A DNA stretch of 64,000 bases, from the NCBI GenBank assembly GCA_020637805.1, contig JACKJU010000002.1, positions 124,001 to 188,000 of the forward strand, given 5' to 3'. The notes under the pieces were generated by a model. It did not search any database. It was not told the DNA's origin and saw nothing but the letters and a program-made list of their open reading frames with translations. Below, in pieces: positions 1 through 7,649 of this stretch (position 1 is the first letter of the stretch; the number at the start of each line of letters is the position of its first letter). Both the position numbers and the translations under genes were made by a program. This DNA is from Nitratireductor sp. Lineage in GTDB: Bacteria; Pseudomonadota; Alphaproteobacteria; Rhizobiales; Rhizobiaceae.

Positions 1-432
1 CAGCTGGAGGAGGCTGTTCTTGTATTCCATGTTCAGCTTCGCGGTGGATTTGTCCGCGTTGCCGCCGGTATCTTCCTTGCTCTCGAAAGTAAGGGTGTAG
101 TCATCCGGCGAAGTTTCGTAGCCAGCCAGTTCGAGGTTGGTCTCGAAATAGGGCCGGAATTTCGCCGCAAGCTTTGCTTCGACCTGTTCTTTTGTCAGAT
201 CGTAGTCCTGGTCGTCGGCAAAATCCTGCTCGCGCTCCCGGGTTACATCCTTGGCGGCGGCGAGAATTGCAGCCTCGGCAGCGTTGATCGCAACGCCTTC
301 CATGCGTTTGTAGTTTGAATAGTCGACCGTGATGGCGCTCAGCATGGCAAGTGGCACGAGCGAGAGGCCGAAGATCACGGCGAAGTTGCCGGACTCGTTC
401 CGCAGAAAATTTTTCATGCGACGCATTATCAT
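1..432 (-). CDS. TadG/TadE-like Flp pilus assembly protein, partial (C-terminus outside window)
   Basis: The minus-strand frame is open to the window edge, so only the first 144 residues are visible. After a short basic start the sequence runs FLRNESGNFAVIFGLSLVP, followed by a hydrophobic helix and then AINAAEAAILAAAKDV. This is the classic N-terminus of TadE/TadG-like pseudopilin or pilus-associated proteins, which sit in the inner membrane with a periplasmic body. The same layout (EEGGNFALVFGLTLPLLAG) recurs in the vWA protein at 13338-15128. ATG at 432 has an AAGG ribosome site; in-frame ATGs at 426 and 417 are alternatives. A vWA domain may lie in the missing part. Family assignment is fairly sure; the precise role is inferred from the nearby tad operon. 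Confidence 0.8.
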   Translation of the reverse strand, partial: MIMRRMKNFLRNESGNFAVIFGLSLVPLAMLSAITVDYSNYKRMEGVAINAAEAAILAAAKDVTREREQDFADDQDYDLTKEQVEAKLAAKFRPYFETNLELAGYETSPDDYTLTFESKEDTGGNADKSTAKLNMEYKNSLLQL

Positions 433-739
433 TCGCCTTACCCCCCGGTATGACGGTTTCCGTTTGTATTTAACGTTCAAATATAGAGAGGCTTTGTTCG
501 GGAAAGGTAAAATCGGTGGGTTGCAAGTTTATGAAAATATTGACGTTTTGTTAGGGGTTGCTGCGCGCTTGTCTCCCGTTTGCTTTTGGTTTTTCCAAAA
601 AAATATATATAAATCATATACTTAATAAGGAAATTGGCTATTTGTGCAGGGTTGCCGAAAATTGCGGCACTAAATGAATTCTTAACGATGAAATCCGATT
701 ATCAATTCTGAGGGCATGCGGCCCGGTGAGTGAATACCC
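433..739. other. AT-rich intergenic region between divergent genes
   Basis: About 307 bases separate two divergent genes. The stretch around 590-640 is strikingly AT-rich (long A runs and TATATATA) compared with the GC-rich surroundings, as expected of promoter DNA. I see no RNA gene or convincing coding frame. CTAA-N8-TTAAC occurs at about 672-688, close to but not at the spacing of a CtrA site. Confidence 0.5.
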
Positions 740-1540
740 ATGCGTGAATTTGACTTCAGGATATTGCCGGTGATTGTGCTGTCGCTAACGCTCGGCGCTT
801 GCCAGACGAAATCCGACACTGCCTTGAATGCTGTTTCAGACAATGGAACCGAAACGGCTGATGTGGTTGCAGCTTCCGAAACCGGGGCAGAACCTGGTGT
901 ACAGGCAGAAGGACCGGTAGATAGCGAGAAGGATCCGGGCGCCGAAGCGTCTTCCATTCAAGATTCCAACATCGTCGCTGCCTATCGTGCACCCGAAAAG
1001 GGAACGCTGTTCACCTTCCGCAATAACTGGGCCTCCCTGCCGCCGGTCATAACCTACAGGGTTGATGGTACGGTAACTCTCGGCAAGGCTAAATATCTGA
1101 AGATGACTGCAGTACGCGGAATGGGCGAGAAGATATCAGCCTACTACGATGCAAGGAATTTCGCTCTCAAGGGTTATCGCGACGAAAAGGACAAGGCCGT
1201 CGTGACCTACAATCCGGTGGAAGAGCGCTACAGGTTTCCCATGCAGCCGGGTGACCGGTGGGTATCTGCATGGCGGTCACGCGACCACCGCCAGGAAAAG
1301 GATTTCAAGGGTGGCGGGGTCGTAACAGCCGTCGGTTTCGAAGACCTGGAACTTCCCTCCGGCAAGTTCAGAACCCTCAAGATCAAGCTTCCTTCGCCAC
1401 CCGATATGCCCAGAGGAATGACGCACTATGTCTGGTTTGCTCCAGATCTGGGCGTGACGGTGAAGGAGCAGATCGGGAACGGAGCGATGAACTGGACGCA
1501 AATACTTGAGAAAGTTCAAACTTCTGAGGATGGATCCTGA
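740..1540 (+). CDS. Predicted lipoprotein of unknown function
   Basis: A 266-residue secreted lipoprotein. The N-terminus has a hydrophobic segment (ILPVIVLSLTLGAC) ending in a lipobox with Cys21, followed by an acidic, Ala/Glu/Gly-rich linker to about residue 75. The folded part (residues ~80-260) alternates short hydrophobic strands and turns, consistent with a beta-rich periplasmic domain, and I do not recognise its family. It stands alone on the plus strand between the TadG-like gene and the pilin-like cluster, which ends convergently at 1585. ATG at 740 has GGTGAG upstream. A role in envelope or pilus biology is only a guess from location. Confidence 0.75.
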   Translation: MREFDFRILPVIVLSLTLGACQTKSDTALNAVSDNGTETADVVAASETGAEPGVQAEGPVDSEKDPGAEASSIQDSNIVAAYRAPEKGTLFTFRNNWASLPPVITYRVDGTVTLGKAKYLKMTAVRGMGEKISAYYDARNFALKGYRDEKDKAVVTYNPVEERYRFPMQPGDRWVSAWRSRDHRQEKDFKGGGVVTAVGFEDLELPSGKFRTLKIKLPSPPDMPRGMTHYVWFAPDLGVTVKEQIGNGAMNWTQILEKVQTSEDGS

Positions 1541-1584
1541 TCGGCTAGGTCGATGACTGTTGGGGGCGAGAACTTGATCAGGTC

Positions 1585-2136
1585 CTATTCGCAGCGGATC
1601 ACAGCCTGTGCGGAGTAGTCACCTTCCTCGAACCCGCTGGCGTTGGCAGCTTCGAGATCCACACTGATCTGGGTGATCGATATTCCCCTGCGCAGGCGTA
1701 TCGAATTCGATCCTGGCCTTTCGCCGAATGTCCTTCCAAGCAGAATGCTCCTGCCGGAGAAGTAGGCGGAGAAGGAAGTTCCGGTTCCGGCGTTTGTGGG
1801 ATTGGCGAAGTTTCCTGGCGTGTCGACAGAAAGTTCATGATTGAGTAGCGAGTAAACGGTTGCCGTCCCCGACCTTCCGCCGGGCAGGCGTGAACTGAGA
1901 AGCGTTGCTCCTGCGTTGGGCACGAATTCGCCATCGCTGTCGACGACGATCACGCAAGTATTGCCCATTGCGACATTTCCGGAAAAGCCGACACCTGCAC
2001 GCCCCGTATTGGCCTGTCCTGCATTGGCGGATGCGCAACCGAGCGAAAGACCAACTGCCGCCGAGAACAGGCAAACGACTACCTTGAGGCTGAAGAACCT
2101 GGAGCCTGATGGCGGTGTTTTGACCCTGCAAGACAT
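1585..2136 (-). CDS. Secreted pilin-like protein (member of local paralogous set)
   Basis: A ~183-residue protein with a cleavable signal peptide (hydrophobic run ending near ASANA). The mature part begins with AGVGFSGNVAMGNTCVIVVD and ends FEEGDYSAQAVIRCE. The C-terminal pattern F-(E/A)G-(D/S)Y-x-A-x(3)-(L/I)RCE, with one Cys near the start and one near the end, is shared with the proteins at 3764-4225 and 2154-2789. This defines a small family resembling fimbrial or spore-coat-U-like beta-sandwich subunits. It is the last gene of a five-gene minus-strand set that includes a PapD-like chaperone. ATG at 2136 is chosen because it precedes a normal signal peptide; GTG at 2148 and TTG at 2163 are alternatives. 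Function is inferred. Confidence 0.7.
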   Translation of the reverse strand: MSCRVKTPPSGSRFFSLKVVVCLFSAAVGLSLGCASANAGQANTGRAGVGFSGNVAMGNTCVIVVDSDGEFVPNAGATLLSSRLPGGRSGTATVYSLLNHELSVDTPGNFANPTNAGTGTSFSAYFSGRSILLGRTFGERPGSNSIRLRRGISITQISVDLEAANASGFEEGDYSAQAVIRCE

Positions 2137-2153
2137 TGGAAGCTTCACGGTGC

Positions 2154-2789
2154 CTACTCGCAACGCAGGTTGAGTTCGGCCTGGTAGCTACCTGCCGGGA
2201 AGGTGTCGTTGCCGCGATCGGCGACAAAGTCGACCTCGACACGCGTGACGCCTTCGCGAAGTTTCTGGTCACTGCTGCCCGGGCGGCGGGAGAAGCTCGT
2301 CGCGCCATTGCCGGAGAAGCTGGTACTGAAGACAACGCCGCTGTTTCCGCCTGCAGGAGCCGAGCGGAATCCAAGTGGTGGATCGATGCTCAGGCGGTAG
2401 GATTTGCGGGAAGCGTAGACGGAGGCGCGCCCAGGTCTTCCGCCAGAACCCGAGGAAGTGAGGCGGTTGGTGCCGGGCATGTTGTAGATTGCGCCGTCAT
2501 CGGTGACCACGATGATGCAAACGCCGCCGCCGTGACCGCGGGATTTCTGATTGCTCTGCAGGGCAGACTCGATCGCGTCGTCGATGATTTCCTGTGCGGT
2601 GGATGGAACCTCCTGAGCCAGGGTGGCTTGCGGTATTCCAAGAGCGGGCACAAGTGCCACGCAACCGCAAATCAGGCTTCGCAACCTCGCCAGTCTTGCA
2701 TGGCTGCGAGCTGCAAGGCATAGCGGTACCGGTTTCCCGTGACGGATGGGAACATCCCTTGCGTTCTGGATTTCCGGTTCGCATTTCAT
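2154..2789 (-). CDS. Secreted pilin-like protein with long N-region
   Basis: About 211 residues. A basic N-region of about 35 residues precedes a hydrophobic segment ending PQATLAQEV, which looks like a signal peptide; the true start may lie downstream of the ATG at 2789. The mature protein has a helical stretch (TAQEIIDDAIESALQSN), then GGGVCIIVVTDDGAIYNMPG, which parallels the CVIVVDSDGEFVPN segment of the next gene, and ends FPAGSYQAELNLRCE. It is therefore a paralogue of the 1585 and 3764 products. It starts 8 bases after the stop of the gene at 2797-3327. Assignment as a surface-fibre subunit rests on these shared motifs and the adjacent chaperone gene. Confidence 0.65.
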   Translation of the reverse strand: MKCEPEIQNARDVPIRHGKPVPLCLAARSHARLARLRSLICGCVALVPALGIPQATLAQEVPSTAQEIIDDAIESALQSNQKSRGHGGGVCIIVVTDDGAIYNMPGTNRLTSSGSGGRPGRASVYASRKSYRLSIDPPLGFRSAPAGGNSGVVFSTSFSGNGATSFSRRPGSSDQKLREGVTRVEVDFVADRGNDTFPAGSYQAELNLRCE

Positions 2790-2796
2790 CTTGCCA

Positions 2797-3327
2797 CTAC
2801 TCGCTTTTGCCTTCCGTGGTCCAGCCGTCGTTTACCCAGTCGTCGCCGGCAGTCTTGGCAGGTTCTTCCCCGGCCGTGGCTTCGCTGGTGGAGACACCGC
2901 TTTCGATCACCGGTGAGATCCCCTGTGCCAGCCCCATCTGTGCCAGCTTGAGTTCCATCTCCATGCGCTGGATCTCCAGATCATACAGACGCGTGCAATC
3001 GAGGCGCTTCGGCATCTTGCCGAGCGGGACGACGATACGTCCGTAAGCCGAGAAACTCGCGGCTGCTGTTTCCAGTTCCGGATTGCCGATCACGCCGACA
3101 TCCAGATAGGCTCCGTTTCCACCGACTGCCGAGCGGCAGGTCGTGCCGTCTGCAGCGCGCACCTCGTCGGAACCGGAGGGAAGCGATACGCCGGGCAGGC
3201 TGAAACCGGAGATGTTCTGGTTGATGATGTTGGTGTCTGCTGCCTGAGCCTCGACGCCTTGAAAGGCCAGGAGCATGAGCGCTGCTATCCCTGCTAGTTC
3301 AAGCGCTCCGCGAGAAACTTGCCACAT
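2797..3327 (-). CDS. Secreted protein of the pilin-like cluster, unknown function
   Basis: A 176-residue protein with a signal peptide (cleavage near VEAQA-AD). The mature region contains TTCRSAVGGNGAYLDVGV, then KMPKRLDCTRLYDLEIQRME, and continues into a charged helix, then a Thr/Glu/Gly-rich acidic tail. The two cysteines could form a disulfide. The start overlaps the end of the chaperone gene by 34 bases, which implies translational coupling. The pattern of Cys, a beta strand and then a helix with CxRLYxLEixRMExEL occurs in small exported proteins near surface-fibre genes, but I cannot name the family. It could be a minor subunit, anchor or assembly factor. Confidence 0.7.
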   Translation of the reverse strand: MWQVSRGALELAGIAALMLLAFQGVEAQAADTNIINQNISGFSLPGVSLPSGSDEVRAADGTTCRSAVGGNGAYLDVGVIGNPELETAAASFSAYGRIVVPLGKMPKRLDCTRLYDLEIQRMEMELKLAQMGLAQGISPVIESGVSTSEATAGEEPAKTAGDDWVNDGWTTEGKSE

Positions 3328-3734
3328 ATCTGAGCCTTTATGTTTTGCTTTTTATTGCCCATACCCGCTGGAAACGGGATTGATTCTGTGCAGACGCGTA
3401 CCTTGCGGGATTTTGCCCCGTCGAACGGCACCATGACGGTGACCTGACGGTCGGAGTTTCCACCGAGGGTGAAGTTGGCCGGAGAAACCCTGGCATTGGT
3501 TACTTCGCGGAAGTCCTGGTCGTAGACCTTCACCTCGATGCGAATACGATGCTTGTAGGGGTTTGCCGGATAAACCTTCAGTGCAAACGAATCCGTGAAG
3601 CTTTTCACCTCTCCCCGCATGGGAGACATCGCCTGCGCTGCTGCCTGTGAAGGCAGCAGCGCAGTTGTAACGGCACAGCCAAGATATGAAGCCAGAGTGA
3701 TCGCCTTGAAGGTGTTCGAGGAGATGGTTTTCAT
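3294..3734 (-). CDS. PapD-like single-domain periplasmic chaperone
   Basis: About 146 residues with a signal peptide (cleavage near SQAAAQA). The mature protein carries the strand pattern of the N-terminal Ig-like domain of pilus chaperones: RIRIEVKVYDQDFREV, then ARVSPANFTLGGNSDRQVTV. Two Cys residues near the C-terminus (VRVCTES and AQICGKF) may form a disulfide. Classical chaperones have two domains and about 230 residues; this one stops after one. No usher gene is visible nearby. ATG at 3734 is preferred over upstream in-frame codons because it directly precedes the signal peptide. It probably caps or delivers the neighbouring secreted subunits. Confidence 0.7.
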   Translation of the reverse strand: MKTISSNTFKAITLASYLGCAVTTALLPSQAAAQAMSPMRGEVKSFTDSFALKVYPANPYKHRIRIEVKVYDQDFREVTNARVSPANFTLGGNSDRQVTVMVPFDGAKSRKVRVCTESIPFPAGMGNKKQNIKAQICGKFLAERLN

Positions 3735-3763
3735 GTCGTTTCTGTGCCTTTCGCTCACTGAAG

Positions 3764-4225
3764 TTATTCGCAACGCAGCGTTACAGTCGCCGAGTAGTCG
3801 CCTTCTTCGAAGAAGTCGGCTGCCGTTGCTGACATGTTGACGGAAACCGAATGCTCGCCCTTGGAAACGGCAGCGCCTGATGCGCTGGCGCTGCTGGTCG
3901 AGATGTCGCCGCTCACGCTCGCGCTTACCGAAGTCGGCGAGGTCGGGCCGCTCCAGGATGCGGGGGAGTCAACGTAAAGTTTGAAGGTGTTGCCGGTGGC
4001 TGCGACCGTTGCTGCACCTGCCGAACCTGCGCCCACGTTGGAAGCGAGGGTGGCAAAGTCGGTCGAAACGCCCAGTTCACCATCGTTGTCGACGGTGATC
4101 GAGCAGGTATGGGTAACCGTGCCCTGGAAGTTGACGCCCTTGTTGTCGCCGGTCTTGGCGGCAAATGCGGACAGCGGTACGGCTACAGCGGCCGCAACAG
4201 CGGCTGCTGCTACAAACATTTTCAT
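3764..4225 (-). CDS. Secreted pilin-like major subunit candidate
   Basis: About 153 residues. ATG at 4225 has a strong AGGAG site and gives MKMF plus an Ala-rich signal peptide ending AFAAK. The mature protein begins GVNFQGTVTHTCSITVDNDG, is very rich in Ser, Ala, Thr and Val through the middle, and ends FFEEGDYSATVTLRCE. Low-complexity beta-rich composition, one Cys near each end and first place in the chaperone cluster fit a major fibre subunit. A GTG in frame at 4234 is possible but poorer. It is divergent from the secreted protein at 4470 across a 244-base control region. The subunit role is inferred. Confidence 0.7.
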   Translation of the reverse strand: MKMFVAAAAVAAAVAVPLSAFAAKTGDNKGVNFQGTVTHTCSITVDNDGELGVSTDFATLASNVGAGSAGAATVAATGNTFKLYVDSPASWSGPTSPTSVSASVSGDISTSSASASGAAVSKGEHSVSVNMSATAADFFEEGDYSATVTLRCE

Positions 4226-4469
4226 GATTAACACTCCTGTTTAGTCTTCTCGTTTTTTATGCCGCTTCGAGATCTGGTGAACTGCTTCGGTAACGCTCCA
4301 AAACGGTTCTTGTCTCTTGTTCGGTCAGGCACGTTTCTACAGGAGAGGCGTTAGAACTCGGTTTAACCGGAGGGTTAACAAACTCCAAAACAGTCAGATT
4401 TTATCTATTCGGAGTTCAGGGTAACCAAGCCGTTAACGCTGGCATCGTTCTTGCGGGAATGACTGCGTC
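4226..4469. promoter_or_regulatory. Divergent control region with repeated GTTAAC-type motifs
   Basis: This 244-base gap separates the pilin-like operon (minus) from the secreted protein at 4470 (plus). It holds TTAA-N8-TTAA at 4363-4378 and a second GTTAAC at about 4433-4438. They resemble halves of the alphaproteobacterial CtrA box (TTAA-N7-TTAA), but the spacing is one base too long. No confident -35/-10 pair was assigned. Confidence 0.35.
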
Positions 4470-4880
4470 ATGTCCCGATCCGAAACAGAATTCCGTATCT
4501 TCCCGCGTTTTCCGGTTGCTGTAGTGGTAGCCGCATGCATTTGTGCGCTGGTTTCCGGTGCTGCCTTTGCCGGACAGGCTGGGGTAGGATTTTCTGGTTA
4601 CGTGCCGCAGCGTGTTTCCGGCCAGGCTCCAGGTATCGCTCATATCGCGCGTTTGGCCGTTTTCACGGATAGCGTGATATTGCCTGTGGAGGGTGCCGCA
4701 TCCGTCTACACGGTCAGGGCGATGGATGGTGGCGCAATGGTACGCGAAAGAGCAGTGACGCTGCCTGGCGGCGCTGAGGGGCTGGTCGTCAGCATCGGCG
4801 CTTCGCGGAAGCGGCGCATCGAGCTCTGCAATGTCCCTGAGAGCCGCTGCGTGCGCCTGGAGATCGTTCGTCTGGATTGA
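4470..4880 (+). CDS. Small secreted protein related to the pilin-like cluster
   Basis: A 136-residue exported protein with a signal peptide (FPVAVVVAACICALVSGAAFAG) and a mature start AGQAGVGFSGYV. This echoes GRAGVGFSGNV at the mature N-terminus of the 1585 product and suggests common ancestry or a shared sorting signal. The rest has short hydrophobic strands and two Cys near the end (IELCNVPESRCVRLEI). It is transcribed divergently from the chaperone/pilin-like operon and may share its regulation. Function unknown; a minor subunit or regulator of the same surface structure is possible. Confidence 0.65.
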   Translation: MSRSETEFRIFPRFPVAVVVAACICALVSGAAFAGQAGVGFSGYVPQRVSGQAPGIAHIARLAVFTDSVILPVEGAASVYTVRAMDGGAMVRERAVTLPGGAEGLVVSIGASRKRRIELCNVPESRCVRLEIVRLD

Positions 4881-4925
4881 GCCCTGTTTCATGCGGTCGT
4901 CGATAATCGAACGCCTATCACTGCA

Positions 4926-4957
4926 AACAAAAAGGCCCGCTCGAATGGCGGGCCTTC
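4926..4957 (-). terminator. Rho-independent terminator of the tad operon
   Basis: Read on the minus strand, this is a 9-bp perfect stem (AAGGCCCGC pairing with GCGGGCCTT) around a 6-base loop, followed by a run of five T. It lies about 20 bases beyond the tadD stop and also faces the plus-strand gene ending at 4880, so it may act on both. Confidence 0.85.
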
Positions 4958-4978
4958 AAACCATATACGTTGCTGCCG

Positions 4979-5533
4979 TCAGCCGTTCATGGTCTTTTCC
5001 AGGAGATGCAGGTTGCCCTGAACGGTGTCTAGGTAGGGGTCGGCCGACTGGGCCTTGCCGAAATACAGGCGGGCCTTCTTGTAGTTGCCGCGCAAGAGGT
5101 AGGAGTAGCCGATGTTGTTCCAGTACTTGGGCGAGTCGCCGGCGAGCTTGTGAAGCTGCTGGTAGGCGCGGTCGGCGAATTCGAAATTGCCGAGCTGATC
5201 ATAGGATGCCGCCAACCCGGCCCAGGCGGAGGCATTGTCCGTACGCAATTCGACGGCCTGGCGGAAATACTTCTCGGAGAGACCGAAATTCTGATTGGCA
5301 AAGTTTTCCCTGGCAAGTTGCAGGAAACGTGAGGACCGGTCTTCAGTTGTGAGCGCGTGATCTGACTTAGGCAGTGAAAGCGTTTCGCCGCTCGAACCCA
5401 GATGGGGGACGAATCCGGTTCGGATGCGCGTGTCCGGATTGCTGCCATGGGAGGATACGCCGGTGGTGCTGCAGCCGGAAAGTGCCAGCGTTGCGACGAG
5501 CGCGAGCGGAACCATTTTGCGAAGTGATTTCAT
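4979..5533 (-). CDS. tadD: TadD-like TPR lipoprotein of the Flp pilus system
   Basis: A 184-residue lipoprotein: signal peptide with lipobox LSGC (Cys20), then a short linker and about three tetratricopeptide repeats between residues ~65 and 180 (for example ENFANQNFGLSEKYFRQAVE and GLAASYDQLGNFEFADRAY). TadD proteins are periplasmic, outer-membrane-anchored TPR proteins that help assemble the Tad secretin. This is the last gene of the operon, 170 bases after tadC and directly before a terminator. Family and context agree, so the call is firm. Confidence 0.9.
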   Translation of the reverse strand: MKSLRKMVPLALVATLALSGCSTTGVSSHGSNPDTRIRTGFVPHLGSSGETLSLPKSDHALTTEDRSSRFLQLARENFANQNFGLSEKYFRQAVELRTDNASAWAGLAASYDQLGNFEFADRAYQQLHKLAGDSPKYWNNIGYSYLLRGNYKKARLYFGKAQSADPYLDTVQGNLHLLEKTMNG

Positions 5534-5703
5534 AGCCGTCCCCGTTTGGGTTTTTTATTCTTATTGGGGAACACTATACCGGGGAACTCTTAAGATGCGT
5601 TTCATCTCATGTGTTCAATGCCGTATTTTGCCGCGAAGTTTTCTTAACCTAAATGCAGCTTTATCAACGGCATGCAGCGGTTTCCCGCCGGGCGGTGGAT
5701 CGA

Positions 5704-6648
5704 TCAGCCTGCCGTCATGCGAACGATTGTCGGAACGACCGCGACGCCGATGACGATCGGCAGGATGAACAGGGTGACGGGAACCGACAGTTTGGCAGGC
5801 AAGGCATATGCCTTTTCCTCGGCCGCCATCATGCGCTTGTGGCGCATTTCGTCGGAATAGACGCGAAGGGCGTCGGAGACGGAGGTGCCCAGTTCCTTGG
5901 ATTGCTGGATCATGGTCGCGAACCCCTGGACCTCTTCAAGCCCGACACGTTCGCCGAAGGATCGCAGCGCCTCATCGAGCGGACGTCCTGCCCTGATCTC
6001 GATCGACGCCAGGTGGAGTTGTTCGCTTAGCGAGGGATAAGTGTTGCGGATTTCATGCGCAATGCGTTCGATCGAGGCCTCCGTCGTTAGACCGGCTTCG
6101 GCTGCCACCACCATGAGGTCCATCACGTCAGGAAAACCCTCGCGATTGGCGCGTTCGCGCTTCTTGCGGCGGGAATCCAGATACTTGTTTGGAGCAAAAT
6201 ATCCGGTCAGGGTAGGGGACAGAACCGTCAGGAGCTTCGACGTCAGCGCCATGTCGGGATACATGACGGTGGCCGCGAGCAGGCCGAAAAAGGCGAACAG
6301 GGTTGCCATGCCGAACCGCGCAAGGAAGAAGTAGCCCACTGCGCCGTCGTGATAGAAACCTGCCTGTATCAATTGCATTCGCAGCTTGCGCTTCTGCTTG
6401 GGATCGCTGGCGGAATAGAAGCTGTCTGTCGATTTGGCCATTCGACTCGCGACAGCCCCAGCAGCCTTGACAGGTTTGGCGCTCTTTTCAGCGCCAGTCT
6501 TGCGGTGAATATCAAGCCGCTTGCGCACTTCCGAGCGCGCCTGAGACTGGCTGCGTGCCTGCCAGAAATAGAAGATCAGGCCGAACATGATTATCCCTGC
6601 GGTGACTGCCGCAAGAAGCATCGGATCGAAAAGGGTGGCCGGGTTCAT
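5704..6648 (-). CDS. tadC: TadC, inner-membrane platform protein of the Flp pilus
   Basis: About 314 residues. An N-terminal membrane segment is followed by a cytoplasmic helical region, two central membrane helices, the type II secretion GspF-like domain (FPDVMDLMVVAAEAGLTTEA, IRAGRPLDEALRSFGERVGL) and a C-terminal membrane helix. TadB and TadC form the platform on which the CpaF ATPase acts. ATG at 6648 has GAGG nine bases upstream; ATG at 6657 is in frame but GAGG abuts it. The gene starts within about 12 bases of the tadB stop, consistent with coupling. Confidence 0.93.
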   Translation of the reverse strand: MNPATLFDPMLLAAVTAGIIMFGLIFYFWQARSQSQARSEVRKRLDIHRKTGAEKSAKPVKAAGAVASRMAKSTDSFYSASDPKQKRKLRMQLIQAGFYHDGAVGYFFLARFGMATLFAFFGLLAATVMYPDMALTSKLLTVLSPTLTGYFAPNKYLDSRRKKRERANREGFPDVMDLMVVAAEAGLTTEASIERIAHEIRNTYPSLSEQLHLASIEIRAGRPLDEALRSFGERVGLEEVQGFATMIQQSKELGTSVSDALRVYSDEMRHKRMMAAEEKAYALPAKLSVPVTLFILPIVIGVAVVPTIVRMTAG

Positions 6649-6659
6649 CTGCTGCATCC

Positions 6660-7649
6660 TCAGAACCGGAAGGAGACCATCTTGAGGATCAGCAGATTGC
6701 CGAGGAACAGCCAGAAGGCTAGGCCGCCGAACAGGTAATAGGTCAGCGTTTCGTCCCAAATTCCGCCGTAGTAGGAGGGAACGAGGAAGAGCAGGATCGC
6801 AAATAGCACCAGCGGCAGGGCCGACAGGAACATCGCAGACATGCGGCCTTCCGACGAAATGGCACGGATCTTGGACTTCATCTTGAGCCGGTTGCGAATG
6901 ACCAGTGACAGGCCCTCCAGAATTTCGCGCAGGTTGCCCCCGGTGGCGGATTGGATCGATACTGACGACAGAAGCAGGGGCAGGTCCGGGTGACCGACGC
7001 GCTCGTAAAGCGAGGCGAGGGCGGTAACGAGGTCGGAGCCATAGGTAACCTCGTCCACGACCATGCCGAACTCGGTTCCGATCGGGTCCGGCATCTCACG
7101 CGCGACCATCGATATGGCAACTGGCACAGGATGCCCCGCCTTCAACGAGCGGGTTATGAGATCGATGGCTTCGGGCAACTGCTTACCGAACAGGTTGAGC
7201 TTCTGGTTGCGTCGCATCTTGAGCCAGAAGAGCGGCACGACAATTGCCGTGACCGGAAGCGCTACCATGCCGATAATTGCGGATTTGGCCAGAATGGTAA
7301 TCAGCGCCGTGATGAATATCACGTAGATCAGGTAGTAGAGCGTAAACTTCTTGAGCCCAGTGGTCAGGCCTGCCTGGACGATCAACTGGTTAAGCCATGT
7401 CACGGGCAAGGCGAAACTTCCGTCCTCCCGCATGCCGCGTTCCTTGCGCAGCTTCACGAGAATGTCGCGCTGGGAAATCTTCTTCTTTCCGTCCGAAGCC
7501 TTCATTCGCCGGTTGATACGGGACTTCGTTGCATTGTTGGTGGCAAACAGGATGTAGCCAGCCTCGACGGCGAGTACTGCGGACAGGACAAGCGTGACAT
7601 AGAAAAGAACGGCGGGACTGATGGCGACGTCCTTCAGCAGGGTCATCAT
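6660..7649 (-). CDS. tadB: TadB, inner-membrane platform protein of the Flp pilus
   Basis: A 329-residue membrane protein with an N-terminal helix, a basic cytoplasmic stretch, two helices around residues 100-150, a GspF-like cytoplasmic domain (KQLPEAIDLITRSLKAGHPV and SIQSATGGNLREILEGLSLV) and two C-terminal helices. It pairs with TadC as the polytopic core of the type IVc pilus machine. The ATG at 7649 overlaps the cpaF stop as ATGATGA, showing translational coupling. Confidence 0.95.
   Translation of the reverse strand: MMTLLKDVAISPAVLFYVTLVLSAVLAVEAGYILFATNNATKSRINRRMKASDGKKKISQRDILVKLRKERGMREDGSFALPVTWLNQLIVQAGLTTGLKKFTLYYLIYVIFITALITILAKSAIIGMVALPVTAIVVPLFWLKMRRNQKLNLFGKQLPEAIDLITRSLKAGHPVPVAISMVAREMPDPIGTEFGMVVDEVTYGSDLVTALASLYERVGHPDLPLLLSSVSIQSATGGNLREILEGLSLVIRNRLKMKSKIRAISSEGRMSAMFLSALPLVLFAILLFLVPSYYGGIWDETLTYYLFGGLAFWLFLGNLLILKMVSFRF

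Noticed and set aside
329..625. Plus-strand frame opposite the TadG-like start
   Set aside because: Overlaps the supported minus-strand gene and AT-rich promoter DNA; no plausible protein features.
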